Source: Posidonia oceanica (lineage: Eukaryota > Streptophyta > Magnoliopsida > Alismatales > Posidoniaceae). Taken from it: a stretch of DNA of 64,000 bases. Under the pieces are notes generated by a model. That model worked only from the letters and a program-made list of their open reading frames with translations. It was not told the origin of the DNA and did no database searches. The DNA lies in assembly GCA_037176725.1 (NCBI GenBank), contig JAZBRS010000050.1, positions 15,084,001 through 15,148,000 on the forward strand. The letters run 5' to 3'. How positions within the stretch are numbered: position 1 is the stretch's first letter; each line of letters opens with the position of its first letter. Positions 39,001 through 49,510 of this stretch are shown in pieces. Position numbers and translations under genes: made by a program.

Positions 39001-42000
39001 GAATATATCTTATTGATCTTGGATAGTTACATATATATAGAGTTAATTAGTAACCCTAGAAATAACTGGATATCCAACTACCCGGTTACCCATATAGACT
39101 AACTAATACCCATCTATACATAATCTCTAACAAAAAACAAATACAAACTCTTGGACTTTAGACAAACTATTTTTAGCAAAAGGCGAGATCTGACTTAGGA
39201 AGCTTGGTCTGAGATCACATGGTGATTTACGAGAAACTAGGATAAGGACACGGCAAGGACAAGCCAATAACATCAATGTTAATATATGTGTATGTATGTA
39301 TGACACTAAACGTACAATGTAGGAGATATAATATTCAAAAGTTGTTAAGAAATGAATAAACAGGGATTAGTTCCTAAATCATTTAAACAATAGGGAAGTA
39401 CTTAGATATCCAAGTAGTCAAAATTAATAACACTAAACAATATAAATAATCACCAAGGGTTGGGATTGGCACCATAATAAGTTAATATAAAAACCAACAC
39501 TTTTGGTACATGTAAAAACCAAATATATATTTTGTTTTGAGAAATGATGGGATTTTGCATTATACGTGAAAGAATCCAAAGAATTACATATCCATAGACA
39601 AGGAGTCTAGAAAAGATCAGAAAACAATTCTCCAATCTGAAATCTCCCTCATTGACAGAAAGAAACCCCCACCCCAAAACCAAATACATAATTGATAACT
39701 AGTTATATGAAATTATAGTCAACTCTCAACATGTCTTTTTATGCAAAAGTCTAAATATGTTGCTCCAAATGAAAAAGGAGTTTATAGTAACAGATTTTTT
39801 TTCTTGAATGATTTGGAATCCTGAAAGAAAAGTTTCTCATTCAAAATGTTGCATCTCTATCTTTCACTCCTCTCTCTCTCTCTTCTATATACGTAGTGCA
39901 AGATTAACCAAAGTTACTTGATTATGTGAAAGTTACACTATGGATCACTAGATTAAGAATACTCAGGTGGCATGATCATTCTCTCATTGCATATATTCAC
40001 AGAGAAGAAAAAAAACATTAGACCATGCCCATGCTGATTTCACTTTTGCACGGCTAAAATGGCCTACGGAAATTTGAATCAATGATGCCCGAGGATGAAT
40101 GGAGAGATCATCTGAAGTTCGGGATCACAGAAAATGGCTCATGGCTACGTGATTCAAGCTTCTACATGGTGTAAGCAACTAACAGGGAATTTTAAACATC
40201 AGGTTATATTGAAAGGTGAATGCAATTTGAGGAAAGTTCTTGGCGTCGTCTCATTTAATGGCTCTAAAAGTCAGGTAATAAACTCATTGCATGAAAAGTA
40301 TGTCATTTTCTGGTGCAATACCTATTAGAAAAATTTGAAGTCATTCCATACTGAAGTAGATGTCACATGTCATCTATAAACAAATTATGGGAAAAAGTGG
40401 ATTCATTGAGTTATTATGCCTTAAGAATTACATAAGTACAGTATCTTCAGAATTGAAGCAAAGGATCCCCTTTTTGCTGCATCAACCATGTGACGTGAGA
40501 TAATCGCTCAAATCTCAAAAGGCAAATACATACATCCAGAAACACTAAGCATCATTATTCAAATTGAAAACAGAAAAGTGAAAAGGACAGAACTTCACAA
40601 ACCTGCCCATTAAGAATAAGTGAAACCAGAATGTACTTTTTGTACGCTTCAATAGCTATTGCATTTAAATGTACCATTGGAGAAGTAACAACCTAAACCA
40701 GAAACCAAATATTAGTTTATTACTGTTGGATACTCATATAAGATAAGCCACTGAGTTGAATATCATGACTCACAATATGCAAATGTTCTAAGGCTTTGTG
40801 GAAGCGTTTCAATCCTATATTTATCATTCCCCTGTTACATACTTACATAAATAAGAGAGAGAGAGAGAGCAAGAATCATGAAACTGAAAACTAAAACATA
40901 AACTTCTATATGCAACCAAAGATACCAGGTTTTTGGAAAATAGCTGCTTAAGTGGTAGTCACTTCTTTAGCCAAAGTGCAGCTAAGCATATTCAGGGGGG
41001 TTTCAGGCATGATCAAGAGTCCACTTTAATGAAAGAGAGAATAAGTCAAGCCTGGATGGATTGTTCTTACAGGTTTTTGTCACTGCAAGAGATCAAATCT
41101 ATTTGGTGTTTGTTTCCTGACATTTACTCCTGTAATGCCTTAGGAAACTCATTTTGCGTTGTTCCTACAGATTACTGTTTGATATTTAAGTTATAACTAT
41201 GTAACTGCTTGCAATACAAAAATCATGTGAATTTCATTATGATTAAATATTTTAGTCACCTGCCAAAAATTCAGAATTTCCTATTGCTTTGTTCCTTATG
41301 GAACATTTCCGCCGCATATTCATCGTTCAGGATTAAAATTTTGTAATATTAAATTATGTGAATTTCATTAAAATTGTATAGTTCAGGTGTATCATACTTT
41401 TTTTCATGTTAATACATAGTAAGTTTATTATTTTTATAGATACTTAATGTTTTGTTGAAGATCAATGGTGGAACGAAATTTGTGCATAATTTACAGGTTA
41501 TTGGAATTAGATGTTGGATTTGCAATATAGGAACTGTGAAACTAGACCCACATGGCAGGAATGGTGCAACAACTTTTGCATGGCAATGGCAGTGGAATGA
41601 CATCATGCACATCCCAGTTCATTTAGGGGTATGATGGTATGAAAGATAAGGTTTTTTAGAAGTTAATGCTGAGATTCGGAAATTTAATCACAAATAGGTT
41701 TTGTTTGAATCAAAAGAATGAGAAAAGGCATTCTGGTTTCTCAAAAGCGGTTGAAACATTAACAAGTAGAGAGTGAGACCAGCATACAGAACTTACCCAT
41801 AGTAACAGTAAAGGAAAAGTTCCTTTGGTTGGTCAACCTCAAATATTTCCTTCTCTAGTACACTAAGGGCAGCCTTGTAAGATTTTGCTAGCAAACAAAG
41901 AAGAAGAAAGTCTGCATGCAGTGAACTCAAGTGCTCATGGGAGGATTGAAGCTTTTGGAGAGCTGTTCTTAAAGGAGTTACTCCCCTTATTGGCACTTGT

Positions 42001-44395
42001 AGCTGCATGACTTGATCCTTGAACTTCTTGCAAACAGAAATGACTGCATGAAAAAAAGATGGTGGGTATCACAATGTTATCTATTGCACATGGAGCATAA
42101 CAATTTGAAGAATTGAATTAAAAGGTAATAATATATACGTACATTTATCAGGTGCCAAATGGATCTGCTCAGGTGTACAGGAATCAATAAACCCAACAAC
42201 AAGCTTAAGGAACTCATTAGCTTGTTCAGTTGAAATCGGAGAAGAAGAATATGCATCGCTGGTTCGTGATTAACAAAAAAAAAGAACATTATATTTGGGA
42301 GGCTGAGAATCATAAAAGAAGGCCAAATATCAATTGCTATTGTTAGGCATGGCTAACTGAAATAGTAACAATAGCAATTACAATGCATGATAAAAGAATT
42401 CCAACTAATGCAATCTTATAGGTAGCAATCTTATTGTTAGGCAGATACAAGAATAACTACTAAAAAAAGGAAACAAGACTAGCGGAATGTAAAAACTTTG
42501 CGGTCTATGTTGTCTCTGTGATAGATAGACAAGATAGAGAGAAAAAAATACATTATATCTATCGACCTATAGTTTAAAAATCTGAATGAAAGTATGTTGT
42601 ATAGCATTATTATTCAATGTTACAATCTTTACATGCAGGAACTTTCCTACCGAAGTTACGGCAATCAATGAAAAGTACTTGAACACAATCATAACTCTAT
42701 CCATGGTGAAATTCAAAACAGAATGTTAATGGAATACCAAGACATTGTTTGTTATGTATAGTTTCTATGACAAATGAAAAGGATTGTTACCTAAGTATAA
42801 AATTGATAAGAACTTTAAAATGCATGAAGATAACTTGATAAAAAATTATAAAAAAATGTAGTAGTGTCTCTTCAACACGATTCACAGTTGTAATAGTCAT
42901 AATTTCCAAACAAAAATCTAGTATTCAGGTAAACTGATGAAGAGTGCTGGCTAATAAGTAATTCCTAAAGTTAAAAGATAGAAATATACAATGTATAATG
43001 GGTATCAATGTCAAATTGTCAGTGGTCACTGAAATTAGAATATATTGATTATTGCATACTACATTCCACTTTCACACAAACTATATCATTAAGGAATCAA
43101 CTAATTTGAACAGCAGATCAATTAAAAGTAAAAGTTCAGATTGCCTGATAAGGAGGAGGCTTTTTAGCAGTGAAAGGAGTACATAATGAGGCTTTTGAAA
43201 GCTATTTATCATCACGCAAAATAACTTGAACAGTGAAAAAAAGAACTCGGCAGATTTCACTGTCTAATATAAAATACTGAGAAGGTTCAAATCCAAAATT
43301 TGGTTTTAATGACAAATAATATACTTTTTTTTCATTTTATGGGTAACACATGTTATGGTTGATCTTAAAACATGCATATCAAGCATACCCTACTTTACTA
43401 AAGTTCGACAAACTAAGAACTACGAGTGTGTATTATAGCTGTCATGAGCTCATGCAAAACAGCAAAAGCAATAAAAAATGGCTGACTTACTGATAGTTAT
43501 CTATTAAATAATTTGATAACATTTAAACTAAGAAAAGTGCATTTTTTTTAATTTCGTAACTGTTTCCTTCAATACCATCTTTACCCTAAATAAAACCCTT
43601 TGTAGTTTTGTAGAGGGCGAGCCTTGGTACAATGGCAAAGTTGCTCCATCATGACCTAGAGTTTGAAGGTTACCGTGGAAACAACATCTCCACATGTGGC
43701 ATTAAAACTACCTACAGAAGCTCCTTCTACAATGCCTCTAAAGTCCTACACTATGCTCGCACACTATGTTACTTGTGTGCTACCTTGCAATGCTGCCTTC
43801 CAAGTGGTAAGAAAAGCACAGGCATGAAGCCCTCGCTTTCCATAAAACATTATTTTTCATTCAACATTTTAACCATATACAACGTAGACAACCACACTAG
43901 CCAGATAAAATCCAACTACTAGGACAACCCCACAACACAAGACATGCATTCCCCAAAATCCCACATAAACTCCAAAACTACTTAAAAACAAGTCAAACCA
44001 CATCAACAAACTCCCAGGGCACCTCATCCACATGCCACAGCAGGACGATACCTTAAATCCAGCATCCCGAACAACTGGGACGAACCAAAAAAACCACCAC
44101 AAACGAACGTCAAAAGAACAACTATTACCGACTTCGATCGGCATGACGGAAACCCCATCAAATACGCCGGAATCGTAACGAAGCGAGTGGTGGGGGCCAG
44201 GGATACTCACAGGAAATAGAGGTAGCCTAGGGAGTGCTGGGAGGGGTCGAGTTGGCCGAGGAAAGGGAGAAGCTGCGCGGCCTGGGACTGGAGCGAGTCC
44301 TCGGATTTCTTGAGGACGGAGTGGAGATGGGATACCTCGTCATCTCTCCCCGATAGGCCCTGGATGTGCGCCACCAGCGACTCCAACGACTCCAT
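30086..44395 (-). CDS. CSN3: COP9 signalosome complex subunit 3 (CSN3), 11 coding exons, complete
   Basis: Subunit of the COP9 signalosome, the nuclear complex that removes NEDD8/RUB from cullins and so tunes SCF-type ubiquitin ligases in light and hormone responses (FUS11 in Arabidopsis). Exons: 44395-44211, 42258-42143, 42043-41797, 40831-40774, 40692-40603, 33948-33886, 32412-32323, 32034-31876, 31798-31677, 30308-30236, 30151-30086. All junctions are GT-AG, phases agree, and the sum is 1269 bases, i.e. 422 residues plus TGA, close to the 420-430 usual for plants. It starts [16 protein letters not shown], has [20 protein letters not shown] mid-protein, the PCI/winged-helix region in exons 7-9 ([38 protein letters not shown]) and ends [10 protein letters not shown]. 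Residues resemble rice more than Arabidopsis. Exon 6 could start three bases earlier (33951). Intron 5 holds a copia element in the same orientation. Confidence 0.96.
31013..31421. mobile_element. Small inverted-repeat element in CSN3 intron 9
   Basis: AGGTTGTTAGGAGACAAGG at the left and the reverse complement of CCTTGTTGCCTAGACAGAACC at the right form imperfect inverted ends. Between them 31270-31335 holds a short tandem repeat around GCCTAGGTGCTCAAGGCGAG. The structure suggests a hAT-type MITE. It lies within an intron and breaks no CSN3 exon. Confidence 0.5.
32485..33010. repeat. 207-bp tandem repeat in CSN3 intron 6, about 2.5 copies
   Basis: CCTTCCAATTGGCCTTCAC-type sequence recurs at about 32545, 32752 and 32959, and GCATCTGGGGAACTATAGAA at 32690 and 32897, giving a constant 207-base period. 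Copies differ by a few percent. Not transcribed into the mature mRNA. Confidence 0.9.
34029..34189 (-). repeat. 3' LTR of the CSN3-intron copia element
   Basis: 161 bp; contains TATATATATG and GTTAGTCTATATGG words and abuts the polypurine tract at about 34190-34203. Confidence 0.93.
34197..38262 (-). pseudogene. Copia gag-pol polyprotein (Tork/Tnt1-like), frameshifted
   Basis: The polyprotein starts at ATG 38262 ([13 protein letters not shown]). Gag continues to about 37510 with a [20 protein letters not shown] remnant of the zinc knuckle. The aspartic protease motif (DSGASHMTG, disturbed) is near 37265-37300. GAG-pre-integrase [17 protein letters not shown] and zinc residues [10 protein letters not shown] lie at 36930-36810. 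The integrase core ([39 protein letters not shown]) spans 36700-36400. Reverse transcriptase ([40 protein letters not shown]) lies at 35626-34994, and RNase H ([21 protein letters not shown]) at 34888-34197. Several frame changes and stops separate these blocks, so no full protein can be made. Confidence 0.9.
38263..38971 (-). other. 5' leader of the copia element with GC-rich repeats
   Basis: Between primer-binding site and gag start. 38490-38900 consists of degenerate repeats of GGCCTGGAAGGGCCGGA-like sequence (plus-strand reading), period about 45-55. Long open frames here come from the repeat composition and are not genes. Confidence 0.75.
38972..39132 (-). repeat. 5' LTR of the CSN3-intron copia element
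   Basis: 161 bp, about 94 percent identical by eye to the 3' LTR, followed on the minus strand directly by the primer-binding site. Confidence 0.93.
43613..43770 (+). mobile_element. Au-type SINE in CSN3 intron 1
   Basis: GAGGGCGAGCCTTGGTACAA then GGCAAAGTTGCTCCATCATG and ACCTAGAGTTT match the well-known 5' head of plant Au SINEs (tRNA-derived, RNA polymerase III transcribed, mobilised by LINE proteins). The A box is recognisable (TTGGTACAATGG). The B box has decayed (AAGGTTACCGTGG where GGTTCGA is expected). The GTGGAAACAACATCTCCAC that follows fits the family. The 3' end and target duplication could not be fixed. Confidence 0.75.
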
Positions 44396-44515
44396 GATCG
44401 GGAGAGGGACGAAGGGTTTTGCTTTCTTCTTCTCTTTTGCTTGGTAAGGGGAGGGGAGCAGAAGTAGAAGAAGTCGAAGATGGGCAAATGGGTTCGGGTC
44501 TTTATTTGTCCGGAT
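44396..44515 (-). promoter_or_regulatory. Remaining CSN3-proximal 5' region
   Basis: Only 120 bases separate the CSN3 ATG from the foldback element. The minus strand shows an AAATAAAG weak TATA-like word at about 44503-44510 and a CT/GA-rich leader (AAGAGAAGAAGAAAGC). The core promoter must lie here or inside the transposon. Confidence 0.4.
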
Positions 44516-45596
44516 TATGGTTGTCAATGAGTTGAATCCATTTATCTGTTTGATCCTACCTGTAAATTTTTTATTTGAGTTAAAATTTTAAATTCATTAG
44601 GATCTGATATATCTTACTCTGTTAACCTAAAATCTTAAAGGATCGGATTATAGATAAAATATGTCATCCCACTAGTTAACCATTAGTGTTGAATAATATT
44701 ATATATTTAATATATTAATTGATTAAATGTTGATCTATTATTATTTAAAAACTTATAGATTCTTGAATTTGTTAGATGAATAAACTTGTAGAATATTATA
44801 AAGTATTTTTAGGTAGAGACAATAGAATTCTATCTATTCTATTGTATAAAATTGTTGAATTTTTAGGTATAGTTTTTTTATTTTTTAGATTAATATTTGA
44901 CTCATTTTAACTCGTTATCTAACTTATTTTCTCCAAAATGATTGGATCGAGTTACAGGTCAAGAGTTGAGAAAACAGATTATTACCCGACACGTAACCCA
45001 TTAGAAAGAAACGAATTGGGTAACGGTTTGACCTTTAACCCGACCCTAGTCCGAGTGGGGTGGTCTTGGCTCTTTACGCATATAGTAGTACTTTTGGGGC
45101 AGTCAACGGGTCAGGTTGAGTCAAGTTGGAGGTCATTCCGTTATCCAACTTGTTTTTCCCTAACGAGTTAGAGGTCAGGTGATAATGTATTTTTTTAACT
45201 TTGACCGTAACCTGACCCAACCCGTTTGGAGAAAACGAGTTGGATCGGGTTAATGGGTTAAAACAAGTCAAATGTTCATCTAAAAATTAAAAAAATTATA
45301 TCTAAAACTTTTACAATTTTATACAATAGAAGCTAACTCATCTAACAAATTTATGAATCTATAAGTTTTTAAACAACAATAGATCAACATCTAATCAATT
45401 AAGATATGAAATATATAATATTGTTCAACATTAACGAGTTAACAGATGGAGTAACATGTTTTACTCATGACCCGATCCTTTAAGATTTTAAGTTAATGGA
45501 TTAGAATCTAACAGATTCAAATTCTTAACTCAAACTCTAAATTTACGGGTTGGATCGAATGGATTAACGGACTTAACCAACCCATTGACAGTCCTA
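44516..45596. mobile_element. Foldback (long inverted repeat) element next to the CSN3 promoter, about 1.08 kb
   Basis: The left arm (ATGGTTGTCAATGAGTTGAA, from 44517) and the inverted right arm (GGACTGTCAATGGGTTGG, from 45594 leftwards) match over about 400 bases each. Words such as CTTAAAGGATCGG, GATGTTGATCTATT and TTTAAAAACTTATAGATTC are shared in order. A central loop of about 250 bases (44940-45190) is rich in GGGT/ACCC words. This is nearly a perfect giant hairpin. The ends resemble hAT MITEs (TGTCAATGGGTTGG), but the 8-bp flanks no longer match. It lies 121 bases upstream of the CSN3 start codon. Confidence 0.85.
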
Positions 45597-45619
45597 CTAC
45601 TAGTGTGACAAATTATTGT

Positions 45620-45702
45620 AATTAGAATACAATTAAAAGGTTTCATTTGTTTTTGGGAAATTTCACCAAACAAACTTCTCAACATGCATAAAAAAAGGAT
45701 GT
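45620..45702. repeat. Direct repeat, left copy, flanking the hAT element
   Basis: ATTAGAATACAATTAAAAGG through AAAAAAAGGATG is repeated almost exactly at 48638-48719 on the other side of the hAT element. Confidence 0.9.
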
Positions 45703-45716
45703 TTGGTACATACAAG

Positions 45717-48622
45717 TAGAGATGTAAAACAGACCGGACTGGCCCAAGCCCGCTCGACCCGGCCCGCGAATTGGCCCGGCATGCCCAGCAATTGGGCCCG
45801 ATTGGGCCCATTGAGTGGGCCCAGTAGCCCACGAGAATGCGGGCCGGGCCAAGCCGGCTCGTAAAAAAAATAAAAATAAATAAAAAACCAGCCATTGCAA
45901 ATGGCTAAATGACTATTTTTTTTTCTCCTTTTCTCTTCTCTTTATTTTCCTATAAATACTCTATCATACCTTCATATTTTTTCACACAACTCACTCTTCT
46001 CTTCTCTCTACAATACTCTCATAATCCTCCTACTTCTACTTCCACTCTCATAATTCCCCAAGGTGGCAATTCTCCACACTTCGGTATCCGGTCTCCCGTC
46101 TGCTGATCTGCTCAAATTTTCTCTGACTCTGCTACTACTCCCTTGAAGGCTGAAGCTACAAAAATTCTTTACTTCTAATCCCTCTAATTTCTCTACTTCT
46201 ACTCCCTCTATTTTTGGGTTTTGGGACTTTTGGGATAAGGGTTTCATAATCATAATTAGTTATTACATCTGTTTTTTCTGCTGTTCAATTATCTAGTCAT
46301 AATTTTCATTTGTTTTTTCATACTTTAGATTTTTATAATAGAAAACATAGGAAGCCATAATTATATCCCAACCTAGGAATCAGACTAATCCCAACATCAA
46401 GACACTCCTACACAATCTACTGGCACTAAAAAATCAAGGAAACAGAATTCATGGGTTTGGGAACATGTAACATTAGACCCTGCAGATGAAAATAGATATT
46501 TTTGTAATTATTGTGGTCTAGGATACACTTGTCCTAGGAGTGGGAGTGTAGGTCACATTGCTAGGCATTTATAAAAATGTTTAGCTAAACATAATAAAGA
46601 AGAAAACACAGACTTAAGACAATCTAAATTACAATTAGGTTCTAGTGGTTTAGCTAATTGGAAATATAATGCAGAGGGAGCAAAAGAACGTATTACAAAA
46701 TATATAGTACAAGATGAACAACATTTTTCTTTATCAGAAAATAAAAAATTTCAATCTTGTGTATAAGATTGTCTTAATCCACAATTTTAAGGTCATTCTA
46801 GAAACAGTATAAAAAATATAATTTATAAAACATTTAAAAAAGATAAACAATATTTTTTAGTTTATTATGTAGAGTATCATTAACTTGTGATGTTTGGATA
46901 GGCCCTAATAATTATACATATCTATGTTTAATTGCACATTGGATAGACATAGAGTGGACCTTACAAAAAAGATTAATAGCTTTTAGAACTTTTGATTATC
47001 CACATACTGGTAAGACTATAGCTAATATGTTAGAAGAAATAACTAAAGAATTTCACTTATATTTTAAAATTAATACAATATCTTTTGATAATGCTTCTAA
47101 TAATAATGTTGCCATAGATTTATTTAAAAGAAATATAAAACCAATATTAAATGGTGAAATCTTTCATTGTAGGTGTTGTTGTCACATAATAAACTTAATT
47201 GTACAAGATAGTATAGATTGCATTAGGCCTTATATAGAAAATATAAGATCAGCTCTTTTATTTATTTAAACATCAGTTAAAAGATATCAAGAATTTAGGT
47301 ATTTATGTTCAGAAAATGGTATAAAACCTAAAAAATTTAAATTAGATATTCAACATAGATGGAACTCAATTTATGATATGTTAAGTTCAAGTTTATCTTA
47401 TAACAACATAATTACAGCATTTTATAATGCAAAATCTAATTATATGTTAAATGATGAAGATTGGCAAAATACTCAAATAATTCATAACTTTTTAGAACCT
47501 TTTTATAATGCTATTAAACAATTATCTGGTCAATATTATCCTACTAGTAATCTAGTTTTAATTAATTTATGTAATATTACAAATATTTTTTAGTAATATA
47601 GGGAAGTACCATGTTTGTAAATATTATTCAAGTAATGCAACACAAATATAATAGTTGTTGGAATGATCCTCCAATGTGGGCCTGTTTAGCAATAATTATG
47701 GATCCTAGGCATAGATTAGTTAATTGTATGGTACTTATAGATGATATTTTTAGTAACATGAATGAAAGTGACTTAATAGAAGAATTTAATAATAAAATTA
47801 AGATCTAGTAATGTATGATCACATACTAGTAGTAGCACTGGTAGTTCATTTTGGAGTAGATTAAATAAGAAAAAGGAAAAATATGTAAAATCATTAATAA
47901 ATAATGAATTAGAAAATTATTTAGAATGTGAATTTGTATTTAGTGAATCAGAAATAAATAACTTAGATATATTAAAATGGTGGTCTAATACCACAATTAG
48001 GTTTCCTATAGTTTCTAGAATGGCTAAAGATTTACTAACGATTCCGACGTCTACTGTGGCGTTGGAGTCTGCATTTTTTGCAGGAAAAAGAGTTTTAAGT
48101 GATAGAAGATGTAGATTATCAGAAAAGTCTGTAGAAGCCTCCATGTGTTTGAAGGACTGGTACGATGCGGTTGATCGTCTCTATGGACTCAACTTAAAAA
48201 GTGATACTGAAGACGACGAGATGGTATCAACTTCAACGGACACGGGGACCGAAACGGGCTCCACACATGATTAAATATTTAAAATGTAATTTTAAGATGT
48301 AATTTTTTAAATATTTATGTAAAAATTGTAAAGATGTAAAATTTTAAATATCTCATGTAATTTTTAATTTTTTAATATATATTAGATATCAATATTTAAT
48401 AAAAAAAAGTTAAATTTTTAAAAAAAAAAATGGACCGAATGGACCGGTCCGGCCCATGGCCCGGCCCGGCCCGGTCCAACCATGGGCCGTGGGCCGTGCC
48501 GGGCCAGCCCTGTAGTAGTCTGGGTTCGGCCCGACCCGGCCCGGCTCGGCCCAGACCAAGCCCGACCGGGCCTATAAAAAATCGGGCCGAGCCGACCCAG
48601 CCTGGCCCGGTTTACATGTCTA
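45717..48622 (+). mobile_element. hAT (Ac/RICESLEEPER-like) element, 2906 bp, decayed
   Basis: Terminal inverted repeats: TAGAGATGTAAAACAGACCG at the left and, inverted, TAGACATGTAAACCGGGCC at the right. Both continue into GGCTCGGCCCG/GGCCCGGCCCGG-rich subterminal DNA. The 8-bp target duplication CATACAAG/CATACAGG (45709-45716, 48623-48630) has one mismatch. The interior encodes a BED-finger transposase with several stops. No other gene is inside. Confidence 0.9.
46440..48274 (+). pseudogene. hAT transposase pseudogene (BED finger, RNase H-like core, dimerisation domain)
   Basis: Begins with a BED zinc finger: SWVWEHVTLDPADENRYFCN, YCG, and GHIARHL with a TAA before KC. There is a core with FDNASNNNVAIDLF (second catalytic Asp region) and HCRCCCHIINLIVQDS near 47070-47220. 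RWNSIYDML and LEPFYNAIKQLSGQYYPTSN lie at 47350-47560, and WACLAIIMDPRHRL at 47690. The hATC dimerisation domain PTSTVALESAFFAGKRVLSD to SMCLKDWYDA lies at 48040-48170. It is AT-rich except the last 250 bases. At least four stops and two frame changes inactivate it. Confidence 0.88.
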
Positions 48623-48637
48623 CATACAGGGGGTGTC

Positions 48638-48719
48638 AATTAGAATACAATTAAAAGGTTTCATTTGTTTTTGGGAAATTTCACCAAACAAACTTCTCAA
48701 CGTGGATAAAAAAAGGATG
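48638..48719. repeat. Direct repeat, right copy, flanking the hAT element
   Basis: Nearly identical to 45620-45702 (two or three substitutions). The hAT insertion therefore sits in the gap of a pre-existing tandem duplication of about 100 bp. Confidence 0.9.
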
Positions 48720-48949
48720 AGAAATAATTTGACAGGAATTTTATTTCCCTTTGACCATCCAAAATAAGGGTGTTTGTGTACTTAACTGGAAATGATTTTA
48801 AAAGAAATTCATTTCCTTTATTTTCCAAAGTATATAAATCCCTACTATTTCATTTCCTCACCCCCTCCTATGGAATTTCATAGGAATCTTCTCCTCCTCT
48901 TCAACCCTAAAACGTGAAACCCATCTCCTTCCTCCTCCTCTTCCTCATC

Positions 48950-49110
48950 GGTGACCCGTCCTCCTCCTCCTCCTCCTCCTCAACCCCGGTGACGCAACAA
49001 CTCACCCACGTAGCAACTCGCCAACGCTAACCGTCCTCCTCCTCCTCCCCTCCCCACCATTCTCCTCCTCCTCCTCCTCCTCCTCCTCCTCAACACCGAT
49101 GACGTAGCAA
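48950..49110. repeat. (CCT)n-rich microsatellite block
   Basis: Three runs of CCT/TCC triplets interspersed with ACGTAGCAAC words (about 48955-48985, 49030-49045, 49063-49092). Confidence 0.85.
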
Positions 49111-49127
49111 CCTGCCCATGTAGCAAC

Positions 49128-49510
49128 CACTACAAGAAAATAGGACTTTAGCCATCGATTTTAGCCACGAACAGTAAATCTGTGGTTAATTGATATATTT
49201 AGCCATAGAATAACCACAGATATATTATCTGTCCACAGATACAAAAGTTTTAAACAAGAAATCAAAATATTATCTAGCCTAAATCAAAATATTATCTAGC
49301 CACGGTCACATGTTGTGGTTAACTATGAAATATTCGTGGCTAAAAATTTTATCTCAATGAAAATTTATTTTTGCTTAAACATTATAAAGTAGACACGAGA
49401 TTAGCCATAGATTAAACTTCATGGCTATAATAATTTTTTATTTATTTTATATTAGCCACCGATTTTACCATTAACTTTGATCGTGGCGAAGACTAAAGCC
49501 TTAAAATTTT
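49128..49510 (+). mobile_element. CACTA (En/Spm) element left terminus
   Basis: CACTACAAGAAAATAGGACT is the classic plant CACTA terminal repeat. It is followed by subterminal repeats of the type TAGCCACGAA, ATCTGTGGTTAA, CCACAGAT and AGCCACCGAT in both orientations, the transposase-binding array of such elements. No matching TTTTCTTGTAGTG end is seen downstream. At 50868-50879 AGAAGTAGTG is only a weak candidate, so the right end is missing or cut off by the LTR sequence that begins at 50937. Confidence 0.75.

Larger units (their letters stand above)
34029..39132 (-). mobile_element. Full-length Ty1-copia element inserted in CSN3 intron 5
   Basis: Two 161-bp LTRs (34029-34189 and 38972-39132) have TG...CA ends and are flanked by AAAAA on each side (34024-34028, 39133-39137). 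On the minus strand the primer-binding site TGGTACCAGAGC follows the right LTR (38971-38960) and the polypurine tract TTGAGGGGGAG precedes the left LTR. The order gag, protease, integrase, reverse transcriptase, RNase H is that of copia. I count about 10 differences between the LTRs (roughly 6 percent), so the insertion is not recent. It has the same transcriptional direction as CSN3. It enlarges the intron from about 1.5 to 6.7 kb. Confidence 0.95.
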
